In this document: positions 1 through 8,790 of the stretch, in pieces
How the letters are laid out: each line of letters opens with the position of its first letter
Position numbering within the stretch: position 1 is the stretch's first letter
NCBI GenBank assembly: GCA_009691725.1
Contig: SIAP01000001.1
Coordinates: 1 to 64,000 of the forward strand
DNA length: 64,000 nt
Source: Phycisphaerales bacterium
Lineage (GTDB): Bacteria > Planctomycetota > Phycisphaerae > Phycisphaerales > SM1A02
Reading direction: 5' to 3'
Position numbers and translations under genes: made by a program
The notes under the pieces: generated by a model
Database searches by the model: none
What the model was told of the DNA's origin: nothing
What the model saw: the letters and a program-made list of their open reading frames with translations, nothing else

Positions 1-2712
1 GCCTGCTGCGTTCCAGTTGTGGCGACCAATGGGGTGCGGTTTCACGATCCAACGCGCCGCCAGTTGCACGATGTTCTCACGGCCATCCGCTGCGGAACGA
101 CTGTTTCCGCCGTTGGATTTGCCACACTGCCCAACGCAGAGCGACATCTGCGCGACGGTGCGTGCATGCATGCGCGCTGGCGTGAGTGTCCACAAGCGAT
201 CGAACGCGGTCTCGAAATCGCAGAGCGTTGCAGGGGGTTTTCACTCTCCTCGCTGCGCTATCACTATCCAAGTGAGGTGGTGCCCGTTGGTACGACTGCC
301 ATGGATCACCTCCGTGCTGTCACGGACCGCGGCGCACACGAGCGATATCCACAGGGGATCCCAACCGATGTGCAGCAACAAATCGCCTATGAGTTTGCCC
401 TGATCGACGAACTGGGATACGCCAATTACTTCCTGACGGTCTTCGACCTGGTGCGCTTCGCACGCTCGCGCGGCATCCTCTGTCAAGGTCGCGGTGCGGC
501 GGCGAACAGCGCGGTCTGCTATTGCTTGGGTGTGACGGCAGTCGACCCTGCACGCACGAAGGTGCTCTTTGAACGGTTCATCAGTCGCGAACGGAACGAA
601 CCGCCCGATATCGACATCGATTTCGAGCATGAACGGCGTGAAGAGGTCATGCAATACATCTTCACGCGCTATGGTCGCATGCGTGCCGCACTCTGCGCCG
701 AAGTCGTCTGCTATCGACGGCGACTCGCGGTGCGCGAGACAGCGAAGGCGCTGGGATTTTCCTTGGATGCGGTGGATCGACTTGTCCGTGGACTGCCCAC
801 ATCGCCTACAGATGAAGACATCCGCGCTCTGGGCTTTGATCCAACGAGTGCTGCGATGGTCGCGCTCATTTGTCTTGCCGCAGAATTGGAGGGATTTCCC
901 CGTCATTTGTCACAGCACAGCGGTGGATTCATCATCACCGAGGGACCGCTCTGCGAACTCGTGCCCATCCGCGAAGCAACAATGGACGGTCGCACGATGA
1001 TTGAGTGGGACAAGGACGACATCGATGCGATGGGGATGCTCAAGATCGATGTGCTTGCGCTGGGAATCCTGACATGCATTCGCAAGGCTCTCGAATTGGC
1101 TGGGATGGCCGCCGAACTGGCACCGCAGTGCATCGAACAGACGGGCGTGCGCGAACTCGCACTGCACACGATCCCGCCAGAAGACCCAGCGACCTATGCC
1201 ATGATGACGCGCGCCGACACCGTGGGAGTCTTTCAGATCGAGAGCCGCGCCCAGATGTCGATGTTGCCACGGTTGCGTCCCCAGAATTACTACGACCTTG
1301 TGATCGAAGTCGCGATCGTGCGACCAGGACCTATCCAAGGTGATATGGTGCATCCATACTTACGCAGACGGTGCGGTGCAGAGGTTGCGACCTATCCAAG
1401 CGAAGCCGTGCGAGAGATCCTCGAGCGCACGCTTGGTGTTCCACTCTTTCAGGAGCAGGCGATGCGATTGGCGATCGTGGCAGCTGGGTTCACGCCAGGC
1501 GAAGCAGATCAACTGCGCCGTGCGATCGCGGCATGGAAACGCAACGGAAACCAACTCGCGCAATTTCAAGAGAAACTCGAAACAGGCATGATTGCGCGGG
1601 GGTATTCGACGACCTTCGCCAAGCAGGTGTTCATCCAAATCCAAGGCTTTTCTGGCTATGGTTTCCCAGAGAGTCACGCCGCCAGTTTCGCGCATCTTGT
1701 CTATGCCTCGGCGTGGCTGAAGTGCCATCACCCTGCTGCGTTCACATGCGCACTCTTGAATAGTCAGCCGATGGGCTTCTACGCACCTGCGCAACTTGTG
1801 ATGGATGCGCAGCGACATGGGGTGACCGTCCTTCCCATCGATGTGAATTGCAGTCAGTGGGATTGCACACTCGAACAGCAGTCGTCTCCGTCTGGTCACC
1901 CCAGTCTTCGGCTGGACCGTCGGCTGGACTTTCGGCTGGACCGTCGGCTGGACTTTCGGCTGGGACTTCGGCTGGGACTTCGCATGATTCGCGGTCTCGT
2001 CGAAGAGGATGGTCGGCGCATCGCAGCGACACGCGCCGCACACCGCGTCTACACATCTGTCGACGACCTCTGGCGCGCAAGCGGCGTCAGCATCCGCACG
2101 ATGCGCCAACTAGCGCGCGCCGACGCATTTCGTTCAATAGACCTCGATCGTCAAGCCGCACTCTGGCAAGCGCAGCGACTTCGCATCCAAGATGCACCGC
2201 TCTTTACAACCACTGCATGTCACGAGCCACCCGACACAACGGACGCGCTGCCGCCGATGAGTGCAATTGCACATGTCACTGCGGATTACGAACACAGTGG
2301 TCTCTCGCTCAAGGCGCATCCCATCTCATTCGCACGCGAGTGGCTCACGAAGCGGGGGGTGACATCGTGCGAGCAAACACAATGCGCGCTGACCTTCCCA
2401 TGTGGGAGTCGCACGGCGATCGCGGGCTTGGTTCTGGTCCGTCAGCGCCCAGCCACTGCCAAAGGCATCGTTTTCGTCACGATCGAAGATGAAACAGGAT
2501 CAGCCAACTTGATCATCCGCCCAAAGGTCTGGGAACGTGTTCGTTCGGTTGGTCGATTCGCATCTGCGATCGTTGCGCATGGAACGATTGAACGGCGCAA
2601 CGAATGCACGCACTTGATTGTCTCGCATCTCGAAGCATTGATCGGTGTGCGTCAAGGAGAGTTCACAACCCGCCACGCCCTCGACCCCGGCTCACGATCA
2701 ATGTCTGGATGA
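1..2712 (+). CDS. dnaE2: Error-prone DNA polymerase DnaE2/ImuC, 5' end cut by window
   Basis: C-family DNA polymerase alpha subunit of the DnaE2 (ImuC) type, which performs translesion synthesis in the SOS response together with ImuA/ImuB. The frame is already open at base 1 (reading ACCVPVVATNGVRFHDP), so the true start and most of the PHP domain lie upstream. The catalytic palm shows PDIDIDFE at residues about 202-209 of the visible part, with GRGAAANSAVCYCLG before it. The C-terminal OB-fold region (about residues 799-870, 'TAIAGLVLVRQRP') is present. The DnaE2-type ATNGV and RLGLRM-type motifs favour DnaE2 over the replicative DnaE1. A 72-bp tandem repeat lies in frame at residues 637-660. 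The 3' end overlaps the convergent downstream gene by 50 bp. imuA/imuB and any LexA box would be upstream and cannot be seen. Confidence 0.93.
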   Translation, partial: ACCVPVVATNGVRFHDPTRRQLHDVLTAIRCGTTVSAVGFATLPNAERHLRDGACMHARWRECPQAIERGLEIAERCRGFSLSSLRYHYPSEVVPVGTTAMDHLRAVTDRGAHERYPQGIPTDVQQQIAYEFALIDELGYANYFLTVFDLVRFARSRGILCQGRGAAANSAVCYCLGVTAVDPARTKVLFERFISRERNEPPDIDIDFEHERREEVMQYIFTRYGRMRAALCAEVVCYRRRLAVRETAKALGFSLDAVDRLVRGLPTSPTDEDIRALGFDPTSAAMVALICLAAELEGFPRHLSQHSGGFIITEGPLCELVPIREATMDGRTMIEWDKDDIDAMGMLKIDVLALGILTCIRKALELAGMAAELAPQCIEQTGVRELALHTIPPEDPATYAMMTRADTVGVFQIESRAQMSMLPRLRPQNYYDLVIEVAIVRPGPIQGDMVHPYLRRRCGAEVATYPSEAVREILERTLGVPLFQEQAMRLAIVAAGFTPGEADQLRRAIAAWKRNGNQLAQFQEKLETGMIARGYSTTFAKQVFIQIQGFSGYGFPESHAASFAHLVYASAWLKCHHPAAFTCALLNSQPMGFYAPAQLVMDAQRHGVTVLPIDVNCSQWDCTLEQQSSPSGHPSLRLDRRLDFRLDRRLDFRLGLRLGLRMIRGLVEEDGRRIAATRAAHRVYTSVDDLWRASGVSIRTMRQLARADAFRSIDLDRQAALWQAQRLRIQDAPLFTTTACHEPPDTTDALPPMSAIAHVTADYEHSGLSLKAHPISFAREWLTKRGVTSCEQTQCALTFPCGSRTAIAGLVLVRQRPATAKGIVFVTIEDETGSANLIIRPKVWERVRSVGRFASAIVAHGTIERRNECTHLIVSHLEALIGVRQGEFTTRHALDPGSRSMSG
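1909..1980 (+). repeat. 12-bp tandem repeat inside dnaE2 (6 units)
   Basis: Six head-to-tail 12-bp units, CGGCTGGACCGT alternating with CGGCTGGACTTT (four units), then two CGGCTGGGACTT. They are in frame and encode RLDR/RLDF/RLGL. They sit directly before the conserved DnaE2 segment that normally reads RLGLR followed by a conserved GL, so the array looks like an expansion of the native RLGL codons. Confidence 0.95.
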
Positions 2713-3853
2713 GAATGTCCGTCGGACCCTGACCGGGTTGTTCCAACTTGGTCTTGAGTCTGCAGAGTGCTGCGTACGAGGCTGTTCGACCAATATCGCT
2801 TGCCTTGGGCTTGGAGATGTCGAGTTCATGTGTGATTGGAACACGCTCATTGAAGTCTGCATCACTCCCGAATCCATCCCACGCCCTGTTGAGAGGGTGT
2901 GTGATCGAGATGCCTCCTCGGATCGCATCGGGATCAAATGGAACCCAGCCGATCTCTGGGATGAAAACTTCTCCCCACATAGAGAACCGTTCAGATGGAC
3001 CAGAACTCTTGCGTTTCGATTCGTTCTGAATCACTCCAATCACAGGGCGTGATGGGAAACCCATCGCACGAAGTAATGCAACACAGATGCAAGTGACATC
3101 CGCCTCGCCTCCCAGGTTCGACGAGAGTGCCTGTGCAACTCCCCACACTGGGATCCCGCGAGTCTTGACCCCCGAGGTGTGCCCCTCGCGATGATCGGCA
3201 TTGAGCAGCGCGCGACTTGCAGTGCGAACAATCTCTTTCGCGGCGTGGAGCGGAAAAGTGCCCGCCGGAAGCTTCTGCATCACCTGGCTGCGCAGCGCTT
3301 GAATCTGTGGATCGGCTGGATCAATACTGGGGCTTGCCTGTCGCCATCGCTCGACCTCTTGAGGCCAGGTGGTTGGCCACCCAATCCGCGCCGCTGCATC
3401 TTCATCCAAATGGCAGGACCACGACTCCACGATCCATGTGACCTCTGCGTACACGCGATTCTCGATGAAGTGTGGCAGCGGGATTTCCACTCGCGAATCG
3501 CCAAATCGATTCTGTGTGACGGTCAGCGGTGTCAGCGCCGGGGCAACTGGCACTGAATCGCAGAGAACCTTCGCTCGAAATGAACGGGGATCGACCTGCC
3601 ACCATGTATCGAGAATGCTGACTGGGACGAGGAGTGCTTCTCCAACAGCGTCGTTCTTGTGGATGTCTGGCAATTCCAGCGAGAGTTTGATCTCCCACAG
3701 TTTGGAATCCATTCGATGCAGCGCACCCTGGGGCGGACGACCTTCAGGCGGTGGCGCGGTCGCGGTTTCAATACTCGATTGCCTCGCATGAGCGCAGACG
3801 CTTACCGCGAGGGCCAGCAGAACTGCTTCAATCACACGAGCGGCAGAATTCAT
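2663..3853 (-). CDS. Secreted transglutaminase-like protein, apparently lacking catalytic Cys and His
   Basis: 396-residue protein with an N-terminal signal peptide (hydrophobic residues 7-20, then CAHA) and a transglutaminase-like core near residues 235-315. The core shows ALLRAMGFPSR, then FSMWGEVF and GWVPFDPD. Aligning these with the family pattern (C-x-D ... HAWVEV ... GWVPVDP) places the catalytic triad at residues 250, 291 and 307. Only Asp307 is kept: the Cys position reads Glu250 (GGEADV) and the His position reads Ser291 (FSMW). Spacings of 41 and 16 residues are normal for the fold, so this is probably a non-catalytic member. The ATG at 3853 was chosen because it overlaps the stop of the MlaE-like gene by ATGA; a longer frame upstream would run through that gene. 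Its 3' end overlaps dnaE2 by 50 bp in convergent orientation. Confidence 0.8.
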   Translation of the reverse strand: MNSAARVIEAVLLALAVSVCAHARQSSIETATAPPPEGRPPQGALHRMDSKLWEIKLSLELPDIHKNDAVGEALLVPVSILDTWWQVDPRSFRAKVLCDSVPVAPALTPLTVTQNRFGDSRVEIPLPHFIENRVYAEVTWIVESWSCHLDEDAAARIGWPTTWPQEVERWRQASPSIDPADPQIQALRSQVMQKLPAGTFPLHAAKEIVRTASRALLNADHREGHTSGVKTRGIPVWGVAQALSSNLGGEADVTCICVALLRAMGFPSRPVIGVIQNESKRKSSGPSERFSMWGEVFIPEIGWVPFDPDAIRGGISITHPLNRAWDGFGSDADFNERVPITHELDISKPKASDIGRTASYAALCRLKTKLEQPGQGPTDILIQTLIVSRGRGRGGL

Positions 3854-4683
3854 GGCATGAGCGTCGTCGCATCCCCGCTGAACAGCAGGTAGACGCTCCC
3901 GAAGAATTCGGCGAGCACCAAATTGAGCAGGATGATCGCCAAGAAACTCGCCACGAACGCATTCGTCGCGGCGCGACCAACGCCAGCAGCTCCAGCCGAG
4001 CAAGAGAATCCCTTGAAGCACGCAATGAATCCGATCGCGGCACCGAATGCCACTGACTTCAGCAATCCAGAAACGGGATCCCACCAGTCGAGGACTTGCG
4101 CGGTGTAGTACCAGTAGTCAACGCTTGCCACGCCGAAAACGCACACCGTCACGAACCACGCTCCCCATGCGCCCAGCAAGTCGGAATAGATCGTCAGGAG
4201 CGGGGTCATGATGATGCATGCGATCACCCTCGGCGCAACAAGGATTCGCAGAGGGTCTGCATCCATCGCACGCATCGCATCGAGTTGTTCCGTCACGGCC
4301 ATCGTGCCGAGTTCCGCCGCGAGTGCGCCGCCCACGCGCCCAGCCACCATCACGGCAGCGAGCACTGGACCGATCTGCTTGGTGACTGAGATATTGATGA
4401 GACTCCCAAGTCGCGACTCTTGACCGAGCGACGCAAACTGGTCGAATCCCTCAAGCGCCAAGATCATCCCGATGAATGCGCCGGTGATGGCCACCACTGG
4501 GATGCTTGCGACGCCGATGGAATAGAACTGCGGACCGAGGAGCGCCCACTTCATGCAGCGGAGTGGATGCGCTGCGAAACGTGCCAGCACCGCCCACACA
4601 AAGGTCGCAAAACTGCCAAACCCAGTGACTGACTCATAGACCAGCCAGCCAAAGCGAGATATCTGTTGGACAGCGATCGACAC
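3850..4683 (-). CDS. mlaE: MlaE/YrbE-family ABC transporter permease
   Basis: 277-residue multi-pass membrane protein with the MlaE permease core: VVAITGAFIGMILALEGF, a run around residues 85-105 ending in ISVTKQIGPVLAAVMVAGRV, and GGALAAELGTMAVTEQLDA. Family members form the inner-membrane part of ABC systems that move phospholipids between inner and outer membrane (Mla, TGD). The usual partners, an ATPase (MlaF) and an MCE substrate-binding protein (MlaD), are not in this window. The stop codon overlaps the start of the downstream transglutaminase-like gene (ATGA), so the two are probably co-translated. The gene fits a diderm envelope, as does waaA near the other end of the window. Whether the substrate is phospholipid cannot be read from the sequence. 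Confidence 0.9.
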   Translation of the reverse strand: MSIAVQQISRFGWLVYESVTGFGSFATFVWAVLARFAAHPLRCMKWALLGPQFYSIGVASIPVVAITGAFIGMILALEGFDQFASLGQESRLGSLINISVTKQIGPVLAAVMVAGRVGGALAAELGTMAVTEQLDAMRAMDADPLRILVAPRVIACIIMTPLLTIYSDLLGAWGAWFVTVCVFGVASVDYWYYTAQVLDWWDPVSGLLKSVAFGAAIGFIACFKGFSCSAGAAGVGRAATNAFVASFLAIILLNLVLAEFFGSVYLLFSGDATTLMP

Positions 4684-4737
4684 AGCTCTACGGTATCACG
4701 CACTCAACACAGCGACACAGAACTCAGCGATCGGCGA

Positions 4738-6963
4738 TCACTGCGGGCATTGACCCCAACCGCTGAGCAGCGTGGTGAGATCTGCGCCATTGCTCTGTCC
4801 ATCACCCGTGATGTCGCCGCCTGGGGTTCCCCAAGCGGAAAGCAGTGTGGTGAGGTCAGCGCCGTCGCGAGCACCGTTCCCGTCGTAATCGCCGGGGCAG
4901 GGAAGTGCACATGCCTCATTGGCAACTCCTGGTGTGTCGTCATGAGCAGCGATGATGTCAAAGGGTCCGATGTTCCAACATCCTGTCGCCTCGCATCGCC
5001 AAATGTGTCCAGGAACGAATGTGACATCTGGTCCAATCGTGTTTGGACCGTAGAACCACTCCGTCCCGACTGGCGGCACGGTGGTCGTGAAGATCAGAGC
5101 GATTGTGTCGTTGACCGATGCCCATGGAGTGACATCAAGAACGCCGTCGTCATTGGTATCGAGGTCTTGCGCGTTCGCGCCGGTAAACCCTTGAACCAAC
5201 ATGAATGTGACATTGTCACTGTTCTCGAAGTTCAAAGGATTGGTCCCAGTGAGTACGAGGTCGATGTTCGCAATGCCTTGGGTAAATGTCGCCTCAGAAA
5301 TCGCGTAGTGCCCATCTGCAGGGATGACTGCAGTTCCGAGCGAGACGACAGCTTCGATGGTTCCGCTGAGCCCTGTGCCGTCGCCGATGACGATCATGGT
5401 TAGTCCGGCCATGCTCGTCCCAGGCGCTCCAACGAATTCAACCCATTCGTCGGTGTCTGTTCCGGGATGGTCGATGCGGATTTCACTGAAGGAAACAGCA
5501 GCGCGTTCGCATGATGCGCCACCCGATTGGTTGCACGAAACTGCTGCAGCTGCAGCGCACGCCGCATCCCAGGTGACAAAGCAGCAGCTTGGTTGAGTGA
5601 CGCATATCAGCGTGCAGCACACCTGATCGTCGCAGTATGGATTGGCATGGGGAGTCGTGCACGAGCCAGCGCCGAGTTCTCCACACTCCAAGATGGGCGG
5701 CAATCCGCAGGCGCGGTTCTGTGTGCCGGGCGAATCTCCTCCTGCAAGATGGTCGTAGGCACCCATCGACCAAGTTCCAGCCGAGAAGCACCTGAACGCA
5801 TGAGCCGTTGTGTGCGTTACATCTGGCCCGACGATCGAAGTGGAGTAGACACAGGTCGTGTCCAAACCGGTCAGTGCGACTGAATCGATCACTGACGCCC
5901 ACGGCGCTGCGGCATCAAGAATGCAATCATTCCCGACATCGACATCTCCATTCAGCAATCCAGTAAACCCAGCAACCAAGAAATGCGTGACATTGTCGCT
6001 GTTTTCGAAGTTCATCGCAGTTGCGGGCACGACGAAGTCAGGGGTTGCGATCACCATCGTTGCCTTGCCAATCAGGAGCAAGCCATCGGCTGGAATGACT
6101 GCGCCATCGAGGGGGGTGATGCTCTCAATCGAGCCAGCAAGATCAACAGCACCGGTGGTGTTGTTGTCACCGATGACCACATATGTGTACCCGTTGAGGC
6201 TCGCTCCGGGAGTTCCTTCGATCTCGATGTACTCGTCGTTGTCGGTGCCGGGTTGATCGATCCGAATCTCCGAGATGCGAATCGTGATCGCGCTGCCGCA
6301 CGTCGCATTGGCAGCACCGGGCGAATCACTTCCGCCGACAGGGTCCGCTGCGCCTATGCGCCATCCGTTGCCGTCTTCACAACGCCAAGTATGCGAGGGT
6401 GATGTCGCGCCATCTGGTCCGACTCTGTTTGTGGAGTACACGAAGTCTGCGGTCATACCGTCGGGCGAATCGGTTTGGAGCAATGCGACTGAGTCCACAA
6501 TCGCAGTCCACGGCGCAGAGTCGAGCACACCGTCATCGTCCGTGTCGAGATCGTCACCATTGGCACCAGTAAAACCTGTCACCAAAAGAAATGTCACATC
6601 GTCTGGGTTCTCAAAGTTGAGGACGGCAGTCTGATCGGCAGTACCCAGTGCGAATGATGCTTCTGCAAGGACGAAGAACCCGCTTGCTCCAATCGTCCCC
6701 TTCAATGCGATGGCAGCCTCGATCGATCCGTTCTGTGCCGGTGGCGCCGCTCCGTCATCGTCACCGATGGCGAGGAGTGTGTAGCCAGCCAATGACTGAC
6801 CTGCAGTGCCCCGAATCTCAAGGTATTCGCTCAAATCCAATCCCGGCTGATCCACTCTGATTTCGTTCAGTCTGGGATCGACTGCTTGAGCATCCGAGCT
6901 GAAGGCGATCGAAAAAGGGATAGCGCCCAAGATGGCACACAGCCGAGTCATTCGGTAGGTCAT
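4738..6963 (-). CDS. Secreted protein with three lamin-tail-like domains and dockerin-like C-terminus
   Basis: 741-residue exported protein. ATG at 6963 is preceded by GGAG eight bases upstream and gives a signal peptide ending near SSDAQA. Three similar modules follow, each opening with a variant of SEIRIDHPGTDTDEWVEF and containing FENSDNVTFLLVxGFTG, typical of lamin-tail (LTD) domains in planctomycete surface proteins. Between modules two and three is a Cys-rich segment (CCTLICVTQPSCCFVTWDAA) also common in Phycisphaerae. The C-terminus carries two dockerin/EF-hand-like copies (DYDGNGARDGADLTTLLSAW and ITGDGQSNGADLTTLLSGW), which probably bind calcium. Each module also has a DxDTxDDGVLD-type acidic loop. 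Probably a cell-surface or secreted adhesion protein; the precise role is unknown. Confidence 0.85.
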   Translation of the reverse strand: MTYRMTRLCAILGAIPFSIAFSSDAQAVDPRLNEIRVDQPGLDLSEYLEIRGTAGQSLAGYTLLAIGDDDGAAPPAQNGSIEAAIALKGTIGASGFFVLAEASFALGTADQTAVLNFENPDDVTFLLVTGFTGANGDDLDTDDDGVLDSAPWTAIVDSVALLQTDSPDGMTADFVYSTNRVGPDGATSPSHTWRCEDGNGWRIGAADPVGGSDSPGAANATCGSAITIRISEIRIDQPGTDNDEYIEIEGTPGASLNGYTYVVIGDNNTTGAVDLAGSIESITPLDGAVIPADGLLLIGKATMVIATPDFVVPATAMNFENSDNVTHFLVAGFTGLLNGDVDVGNDCILDAAAPWASVIDSVALTGLDTTCVYSTSIVGPDVTHTTAHAFRCFSAGTWSMGAYDHLAGGDSPGTQNRACGLPPILECGELGAGSCTTPHANPYCDDQVCCTLICVTQPSCCFVTWDAACAAAAAVSCNQSGGASCERAAVSFSEIRIDHPGTDTDEWVEFVGAPGTSMAGLTMIVIGDGTGLSGTIEAVVSLGTAVIPADGHYAISEATFTQGIANIDLVLTGTNPLNFENSDNVTFMLVQGFTGANAQDLDTNDDGVLDVTPWASVNDTIALIFTTTVPPVGTEWFYGPNTIGPDVTFVPGHIWRCEATGCWNIGPFDIIAAHDDTPGVANEACALPCPGDYDGNGARDGADLTTLLSAWGTPGGDITGDGQSNGADLTTLLSGWGQCPQ

Positions 6964-7045
6964 TGTCTTTCTCCAAAAAATTAGAAACACAGAACAGAAT
7001 CGAAGCGCTCAAGCGAGTCAGAGTCCGTAGCAGTCTAATACGAAA

Positions 7046-7082
7046 AGCCCCCAATTCCAATCAAATACTGGATTTGGGGGCT
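7046..7082 (-). terminator. Rho-independent terminator after the OmpA lipoprotein gene
   Basis: A 14-bp stem with one mismatch (AGCCCCCAATTCCA pairing with TGGATTTGGGGGCT) around a 9-nt loop. On the minus strand the stem is followed by TTTTCGTATT, a short T-rich tract. It lies 110 bp downstream of the OmpA-type lipoprotein stop. Confidence 0.75.
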
Positions 7083-7192
7083 GATTGATCGGATTTCGCA
7101 AGATCTGAACGGTCGACTCTGTTTGGGACCAACTGCGGGAGTTGGTCCTGATCCAACTGCACTCCAGAATTTGCCGTCACTTGCCTAGCGCA

Positions 7193-8101
7193 TCATTTCG
7201 TCGGTTCTTCATTCGTTGCTTGGACTGGTGCAGCCAATTGAGCGGGAGCCAACTGATGGAGAGCCTGTGGCGATGTCGCCCCGCTCTCTGCCAGTGCTCC
7301 AGAACCTGGTTGCACGAAGTACGGCATCAGGTAGACGTCAACTCGACGGTTCTGCCCTGCACCAGTGGGACCGTTGGCAACAACCGGCCTGAACTCGCCA
7401 TAGCCAGCGACCAGGAATCGACCCGCCGAGACGCCATCTTGGGCAAGTTCGTCTCGAACGGCGATTGCCCGATGTGCAGAGAGATGCATGTTCGTCGGGT
7501 GCTGCGCGATGGATTTCTTGATGGGAACATTGTCCGTGTGCCCAACCACAACCACCTCGAACGAACTCGCCTCCGGCGAATTCAGGATCGTTGCAAGCTG
7601 ACCGAGGACTGACAGTGCATTCTGTTTCAATCCCACCGAGCCAGGATCGAAGGTGAAGTCTGCGGCAAATCGAATCATTCCACGCCGCTCATCGAACTGC
7701 AAGACATCGGGGTATTGCGCTGCAAGCGCGGCGAGAGCAGAATTCACCCCTGCTGGAAGCGGTCCACCGTTCATGCTTCCAATCTTCTCGAGGAGCGCTT
7801 CGTAGTCTGCGAGCAATTTGTCGACATCCACGCTTTGCCCATTTCGTAGGGCTTCGAGGCTCGAAAGATCGCCCGCAGCTTGCGCGAGTTGCGATCGCAA
7901 CTGCGACTCGTTGGCGCGTGTCGTTTCAAGATCGCCCTGCGTTCTCAACAATTGTTGTTGTTGAGATCGGTAGGCGAGTTCGAGGTCGTTGTACTTCTCT
8001 TGAGGGACACAGCCCACAGTGATCAACGACGCACTCACACCCCACAGCATGATTGGCACGATAAGTTTTGCGGTTCGAAGCGACGCGTCCATTGCGTTCA
8101 T
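7193..8101 (-). CDS. OmpA/MotB-domain peptidoglycan-binding lipoprotein
   Basis: 302-residue lipoprotein. The signal sequence ends in a lipobox (LITVGC, lipidated Cys31); residues about 35-90 are Gln/Glu-rich and probably coiled-coil; residues about 150-265 form an OmpA C-terminal domain with VVVGHTDNVPI, LSAHRAIAVRDEL and GAGQNRRVDVYL, the peptidoglycan-binding Asp and Arg being present. The tail is Ala/Gln/Pro-rich. The start at 8101 is preceded by AAGGAGG six bases upstream, a strong ribosome binding site; longer in-frame starts upstream would run through the divergent gene and lack such a site. Likely tethers the outer membrane to the cell wall. Transcribed alone, with its own terminator at 7046-7082. 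Confidence 0.88.
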   Translation of the reverse strand: MNAMDASLRTAKLIVPIMLWGVSASLITVGCVPQEKYNDLELAYRSQQQQLLRTQGDLETTRANESQLRSQLAQAAGDLSSLEALRNGQSVDVDKLLADYEALLEKIGSMNGGPLPAGVNSALAALAAQYPDVLQFDERRGMIRFAADFTFDPGSVGLKQNALSVLGQLATILNSPEASSFEVVVVGHTDNVPIKKSIAQHPTNMHLSAHRAIAVRDELAQDGVSAGRFLVAGYGEFRPVVANGPTGAGQNRRVDVYLMPYFVQPGSGALAESGATSPQALHQLAPAQLAAPVQATNEEPTK

Positions 8102-8265
8102 AAGAAACCTCCTTGTTGGGTGAAATAATAATGAAGTGTCTTGGAGATTGCAACGCCTGCGAAGAAATTTGTCACGATTCATTGTGGTTTTTTGCGGGAG
8201 TCGACGTGCGATCGCCGAACCATTCCTTCGAGGGCCGTCCCGACCCGATTCGGATACCCTCACAA

Positions 8266-8787
8266 ATGATGCCGAGCAACGACGAACAATCAGCAAACGA
8301 TCCCAGGGCAGCAAACGATCCCAGGGCAGCAAACGACCCCAGGGCATCAAACAGTCCCGGGGCATCGAACAGTCCCGGGGCATCTGGCACTCGCGGGGCG
8401 CCGCGTCCCACGAGCCCGTACCCCCCAGAGGCACTGCGCTTCGTCCAGGATGGGTTCGGTCACGCTTCTGACCACGCGTTTCGACTCGGTCACGGGGATC
8501 CAAGCCAACTTGCGACCGATGAGCGGCACTTGAGCGGTCAGCAGCTCTGCTTTGGGCTCTTGGAGTACGCAATCGACCAGTATGGAATGCTCGCTCCAAC
8601 CGTCCTTGAGCGGTGGAATGTTCAGCGAACGGAAGACTTCGGGAGGATCGTATTCGCGCTGATTGAGCGTGGCATCTTCCGCAAATCTCCAACGGATTCG
8701 ATCGAGGACTTCCGGTCTGTCTACGACTTCGGCGAGGTGTTTTCGCGCGAGAGGCTCAAGAAGCAACTGCTCTGCAGCAAGGGTTGA
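8266..8787 (+). CDS. Minf_1886-family protein
   Basis: 173-residue protein. The C-terminal 115 residues match the conserved Minf_1886 family of the PVC superphylum: YPPEALRFVQDGF, ERHLSGQQLCFGLLEYAIDQ, RTEDFGRIVFALIERG and DSIEDFRSVYDFGE. No biochemical function is known. The N-terminal tail consists almost entirely of an 18-bp tandem repeat (residues 10-45). The start is uncertain: two adjacent ATGs at 8266 and 8269 lack a clear ribosome binding site, and earlier in-frame ATGs at 8113 and 8131 are possible, although the sequence there does not look coding. The gene ends 3 bp before the AI-2E permease start, so the two are probably one operon. Confidence 0.82.
   Translation: MMPSNDEQSANDPRAANDPRAANDPRASNSPGASNSPGASGTRGAPRPTSPYPPEALRFVQDGFGHASDHAFRLGHGDPSQLATDERHLSGQQLCFGLLEYAIDQYGMLAPTVLERWNVQRTEDFGRIVFALIERGIFRKSPTDSIEDFRSVYDFGEVFSRERLKKQLLCSKG
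8293..8400 (+). repeat. 18-bp tandem repeat in the Minf_1886 gene (6 units)
   Basis: Six in-frame 18-bp units encode ANDPRA three times, SNSPGA twice and a diverged SGTRGA. The first three are near-identical (GCAAACGATCCCAGGGCA). The array fills the N-terminal tail ahead of the conserved domain. Confidence 0.93.
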
Positions 8788-8790
8788 TCG

